Assembly (NCBI GenBank): GCA_009885415.1
Contig: VFKU01000099.1
Span: forward strand, 1 to 7,094
Length of the DNA: 7,094 bases
Reading direction: 5' to 3'
From: Rhodothermota bacterium
Lineage (GTDB): Bacteria; Hydrogenedentota; Hydrogenedentia; Hydrogenedentales; GCA-2746185
A program made the position numbers and the translations under genes. Of the stretch, positions 5,677-7,094 are shown piece by piece. Numbering within the stretch: the stretch's first letter is position 1; each line of letters starts with the position of its first letter. The notes below the pieces were generated by a model, which was given only the letters and a program-made list of their open reading frames with translations, ran no database searches and was not told where the DNA came from.

Positions 5677-6564
5677 TTACTTTCTTTCTTCCCAGAAAGA
5701 AAGCGACACGCGCATGCCGATGTGGTCATAGCGCCGCTCCGGTTCGAAGCGCTGACGGAACGCCGATCGCTGCGGCCAGCCGGGATCGGTCCACCCGCCG
5801 CCGCGACGCGAGCGGGACAAGGCGCCATTCTGACTCGGCGTGCCGAGAACGTCGGACAGGTCTGGATCCACGCCGCCCGGCAAACGTGCGTGGGCCCAAT
5901 CTCGACACCACTCGGTTTCGTTCCCTTGCATGTCGTGCAAGCCCCAGGGATTCGGCGGATAGCTGCCGACTTTGGTCGCGCGGTTGAGCGCAGGGCCGGC
6001 GGGCGCGCCGTTGTACGGCTTGTCGCCGAGGAAGTTCGCCTGCGTGCTGTCCAGGTATGCGCCCGCGTAAGTGGCGGTCGTCGTCCCCGCGCGACAGGCG
6101 TACTCCCACTGCGCCTCGGTCGGCAGCCGGAAGGCCCAGCCCTCGGGCAGGGCCGAGGCCGCGCGAGCGAGCTCGGTCAGCTTCGCGCAGAGGGCCTGCG
6201 CTTCGGCGTAGTTGACGTTGTAGAGCGGGAAGTCGTCGCCGACGCCCGCGTGTTCCGTGACTTCGCCCGGCAGCGCGCCCATGACCCGCTTCCACTCGCC
6301 CTGCGTCACCTCGCACTGGCCCATCCAGAAGCCGTGCGTAAGCGTCACGTCGACCTGGTCCTCGCCGGGACGCCGCTCGGGCTCGGTCCGCGGACTGCCC
6401 ATTTTGAAGGTCCCCGCGGGACACCAGCGCAGTTTGATCCCAACGACCTCGCGCGCCTCGCCGGCCTTCGACCCTTCGAGCGACTGTGCACGGGCCGGAA
6501 CCGTGGCGGCCAGGCTGCAGAGTATTGCGATCGAGAGGGAGAACTGGTTTAGAGAGAGCCGCAT
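5677..6564 (-). CDS. Secreted FGE-sulfatase (SUMF1-like) domain protein lacking the catalytic cysteines
   Basis: This 295-aa exported protein has the formylglycine-generating-enzyme fold (PF03781). A signal peptide MRLSLNQFSLSIAILCSLAATVPARA with probable cleavage after Ala26 is followed by the domain: WCPAGTFKMGS (47-57), GQCEVTQGEWKRVMG, FRLPTEAQWEYACRAGT, NPWGLHDMQGNETEWCRDW, then a C-terminal SRRGGGWTDPG...RSAFR...GMRVSLS. Genuine FGEs carry two reactive cysteines after the RGGS-type motif; here that segment (GGGWTDPGWPQRSAFRQ) has none, so sulfatase activation is unlikely. Non-catalytic relatives act as binding or structural modules or have other oxidative roles. ATG at 6564 is preferred over ATG 6576 because GAGGTG lies just before it on the minus strand. 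It is transcribed towards the lipoprotein gene at 5135 and diverges from the one at 6684. The last residues (FWEERK) come from the stem-loop at its end. Confidence 0.88.
   Translation of the reverse strand: MRLSLNQFSLSIAILCSLAATVPARAQSLEGSKAGEAREVVGIKLRWCPAGTFKMGSPRTEPERRPGEDQVDVTLTHGFWMGQCEVTQGEWKRVMGALPGEVTEHAGVGDDFPLYNVNYAEAQALCAKLTELARAASALPEGWAFRLPTEAQWEYACRAGTTTATYAGAYLDSTQANFLGDKPYNGAPAGPALNRATKVGSYPPNPWGLHDMQGNETEWCRDWAHARLPGGVDPDLSDVLGTPSQNGALSRSRRGGGWTDPGWPQRSAFRQRFEPERRYDHIGMRVSLSFWEERK
5680..5703. repeat. Perfect 10-bp stem-loop at the 3' end of the FGE-like gene
   Basis: CTTTCTTTCT (5680-5689) and AGAAAGAAAG (5694-5703) form a perfect inverted repeat around TCCC. It overlaps the last codons of the minus-strand gene, supplying its final residues, and is flanked on the + strand by seven T and GGTTA. 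From memory, GGTTACTTT...AAAG stem-loops with a nearby T run recur at gene ends in many proteobacterial genomes, so this may be a dispersed element or a terminator-related structure. On the minus strand the stem is followed by an A-rich, not U-rich, stretch, so it is not a classical intrinsic terminator for that gene. Confidence 0.5.
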
Positions 6565-6566
6565 GC

Positions 6567-6573
6567 CACACCT
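6567..6573 (-). promoter_or_regulatory. Shine-Dalgarno deciding the FGE-like start
   Basis: Read on the minus strand, GAGGTG precedes ATG 6564 by about 4 nt, while the alternative ATG at 6576 has only an A-rich GAAAAGA in front. The signal peptide also begins more naturally at the downstream ATG. Confidence 0.6.
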
Positions 6574-6585
6574 CATTCTTTTCGG

Positions 6586-6613
6586 TTTAAGATCATTTTA
6601 CCGAATCTTTACA
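6586..6613 (+). promoter_or_regulatory. Three tandem 11-bp repeats upstream of the 74-aa lipoprotein gene
   Basis: TTTAAG (6586), TTTACC (6597) and TTTACA (6608) are spaced exactly 11 bp apart. The core 14-mer TACCGAATCTTTAC (6599-6612) is repeated exactly at 6922-6935 before the next small gene. The arrangement CTTTACN with an A/T-containing 4-nt spacer parallels the E. coli Pho box CTGTCAT-AAAT-CTGTCAT in layout, not in exact bases. The last unit also resembles a -35 (TTTACA); the -10 is unclear (TAGGTT 6635-6640 is weak). Confidence 0.6.
6595..6600 (-). promoter_or_regulatory. Candidate -10 of the FGE-like gene, inside the repeat array
   Basis: On the minus strand TAAAAT (complement of 6595-6600) matches TATAAT at five of six positions and would start transcription about 24 nt before ATG 6564. 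No good -35 is found 16-18 bp upstream. It lies within the 11-bp repeat array that faces the divergent lipoprotein gene, so one bound regulator could affect both directions. Confidence 0.3.
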
Positions 6614-6670
6614 CGCGCACTGGTGTTGTGTTGGTAGGTTTTGCGTTCGACCGCAAGCGTATGGACAAAC

Positions 6671-6686
6671 GGAGGATCGCCCCATG
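6671..6686 (+). promoter_or_regulatory. Shine-Dalgarno of the 74-aa lipoprotein gene
   Basis: GGAGG at 6671-6675 sits 8 nt before ATG 6684, a near-ideal ribosome site that fixes the start of this small gene. Confidence 0.8.
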
Positions 6687-6908
6687 AAGTGTATACGACT
6701 TGTTGCAGTGATGTTGGTAGCGCTCGCGGCCGCGATGGGCGGCGCCGGTTGTACCGACAAGAATGGCGAAGGTCCTGTGGAACAGGCGGGCAAAGCCATC
6801 GATAAGACGATGGAAAGGGCCGACGATCAGCTGAAAGATGTCGCGGCCGACACGAAGAAGCACGCCCAAGAGGCCGCGGAAGACGTCAAGGAAGCCATCA
6901 AGGACTGA
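6684..6908 (+). CDS. Small amphipathic-helix lipoprotein, 74 aa (entericidin-like architecture)
   Basis: This is a short exported lipoprotein. The signal peptide MKCIRLVAVMLVALAAAMGGAG ends in a lipobox-like GAGC with Cys23 as the expected lipidated residue. The mature 52 residues begin TDKNGEGPVEQAGKAIDKTMERA and continue as a Lys/Glu/Asp/Ala-rich stretch to the C-terminus (KKHAQEAAEDVKEAIKD). They have the heptad-like Ala and charge spacing of a long amphipathic helix. Entericidin-like and other stress-induced small lipoproteins share this architecture, but there is no family-specific motif, so the comparison is structural only. An envelope-stress or periplasmic spacer role is possible. A strong ribosome site and an 11-bp repeat array lie upstream; a near-identical array starts 11 nt after its stop codon, so the next small gene probably has its own promoter. 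No terminator hairpin separates the two. Confidence 0.85.
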   Translation: MKCIRLVAVMLVALAAAMGGAGCTDKNGEGPVEQAGKAIDKTMERADDQLKDVAADTKKHAQEAAEDVKEAIKD

Positions 6909-6919
6909 GCGGCAGCGTC

Positions 6920-6947
6920 TATACCGAATCTTTACCTTCTCGTTACC
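6920..6947 (+). promoter_or_regulatory. Three tandem 11-bp repeats upstream of the gene at 7023
   Basis: TATACC (6920), TTTACC (6931) and GTTACC (6942) follow an exact 11-bp period, with GAATC between the first two as in the array at 6586-6613. A weak -10-like GATACT occurs at 6969-6974. Together with the other two arrays this marks a shared control site of the small exported genes. Confidence 0.6.
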
Positions 6948-7008
6948 TGTTTGATCGCCTTCGCCGACGATACTGCTGAGCCACGAAGGTGAACTCGTCG
7001 AAGACGAA

Positions 7009-7025
7009 GGAGATCTAGACTCATG
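7009..7025 (+). promoter_or_regulatory. Shine-Dalgarno of the last, truncated gene
   Basis: GGAG at 7009-7012, within GAAGGAGA, lies 10 nt before ATG 7023, supporting a real translation start there even though only 24 codons are visible. Confidence 0.65.
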
Positions 7026-7094
7026 GACAGGAATTGGATGCGCGTTCTCGCTGCACTGGCAATGACGGCCGCGGTCACGCTCGGCACGGCAGGC
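7023..7094 (+). CDS. Exported protein, N-terminal fragment (cut by window end)
   Basis: Only 24 codons are visible: MDRNWMRVLAALAMTAAV followed by TLGTAG. Arg3 and Arg7 followed by a continuous Leu/Ala/Val/Met stretch form the n- and h-regions of a signal peptide, so the product is probably exported or membrane-anchored. Whether it is a lipoprotein cannot be decided because the cleavage region lies beyond the window. It has a good ribosome site and an 11-bp repeat array like its upstream neighbours, so it is likely the third member of the same regulon. Family unknown. Confidence 0.6.
   Translation, partial: MDRNWMRVLAALAMTAAVTLGTAG

Noticed and set aside
5650..6552. Plus-strand frame of 300 aa opposite the FGE-like gene
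   Set aside because: The minus-strand frame has a signal peptide and FGE-domain motifs; the plus-strand product does not.
1..7094. CRISPR, tRNA, rRNA, insertion sequence or phage genes
   Set aside because: No direct-repeat/spacer array, cloverleaf, rRNA-like conserved stretch, transposase or phage motif was seen on either strand.

Overview
The window is a G+C-rich bacterial segment with strong GC3 codon bias in its long genes. It carries 7 convincing complete genes and 2 genes cut by the window edges. No rRNA, tRNA, CRISPR array, transposase or phage gene was seen. The organism cannot be named from this sequence. A PTS EIIA domain fused to a zf-RING_7-type zinc ribbon, an FGE-sulfatase-fold secreted protein and many small lipoproteins would fit a deep-branching or PVC/FCB-like environmental lineage (for example Hydrogenedentota or Sumerlaeota), but that is a low-confidence inference.

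Left part (1-4778), all on the + strand. The 3' part of aroE (shikimate dehydrogenase) comes first. After a 145-nt gap with a candidate promoter there is a probable four-gene run. It encodes a PtsN-like EIIA domain fused to a C4 zinc ribbon, a stand-alone cyclic-nucleotide-binding-fold protein without an output domain, an alkaline-phosphatase-superfamily phosphodiesterase or phosphotransferase, and a GT-B family 4 glycosyltransferase. The first two look like a small signalling pair, and the last two like envelope or exopolysaccharide chemistry.

Right part (4779-7094) is different. It has small envelope genes separated by long, structured intergenic DNA. A 61-aa Thr-rich lipoprotein (5135-5320, +), a secreted FGE-like protein (5677-6564, -), a 74-aa amphipathic lipoprotein (6684-6908, +) and the start of another signal-peptide protein (7023 onward, +) are present.

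The most interesting observation is regulatory. Each of the three small + strand genes is preceded by tandem TTTACC-like hexamers spaced exactly 11 bp apart: five copies at 4871-4920, three at 6586-6613 and three at 6920-6947. Two of the arrays share the identical 14-mer TACCGAATCTTTAC. This layout is that of a PhoB/PhoP/OmpR-family response-regulator site (Pho-box-like), so the three genes look like one small regulon of exported proteins. At the first site, a -10-like TTTAAT follows the array, and the presumed transcript would then pass through four consecutive hairpins (4944-5098) before the lipoprotein start. This is a candidate structured leader or small RNA.
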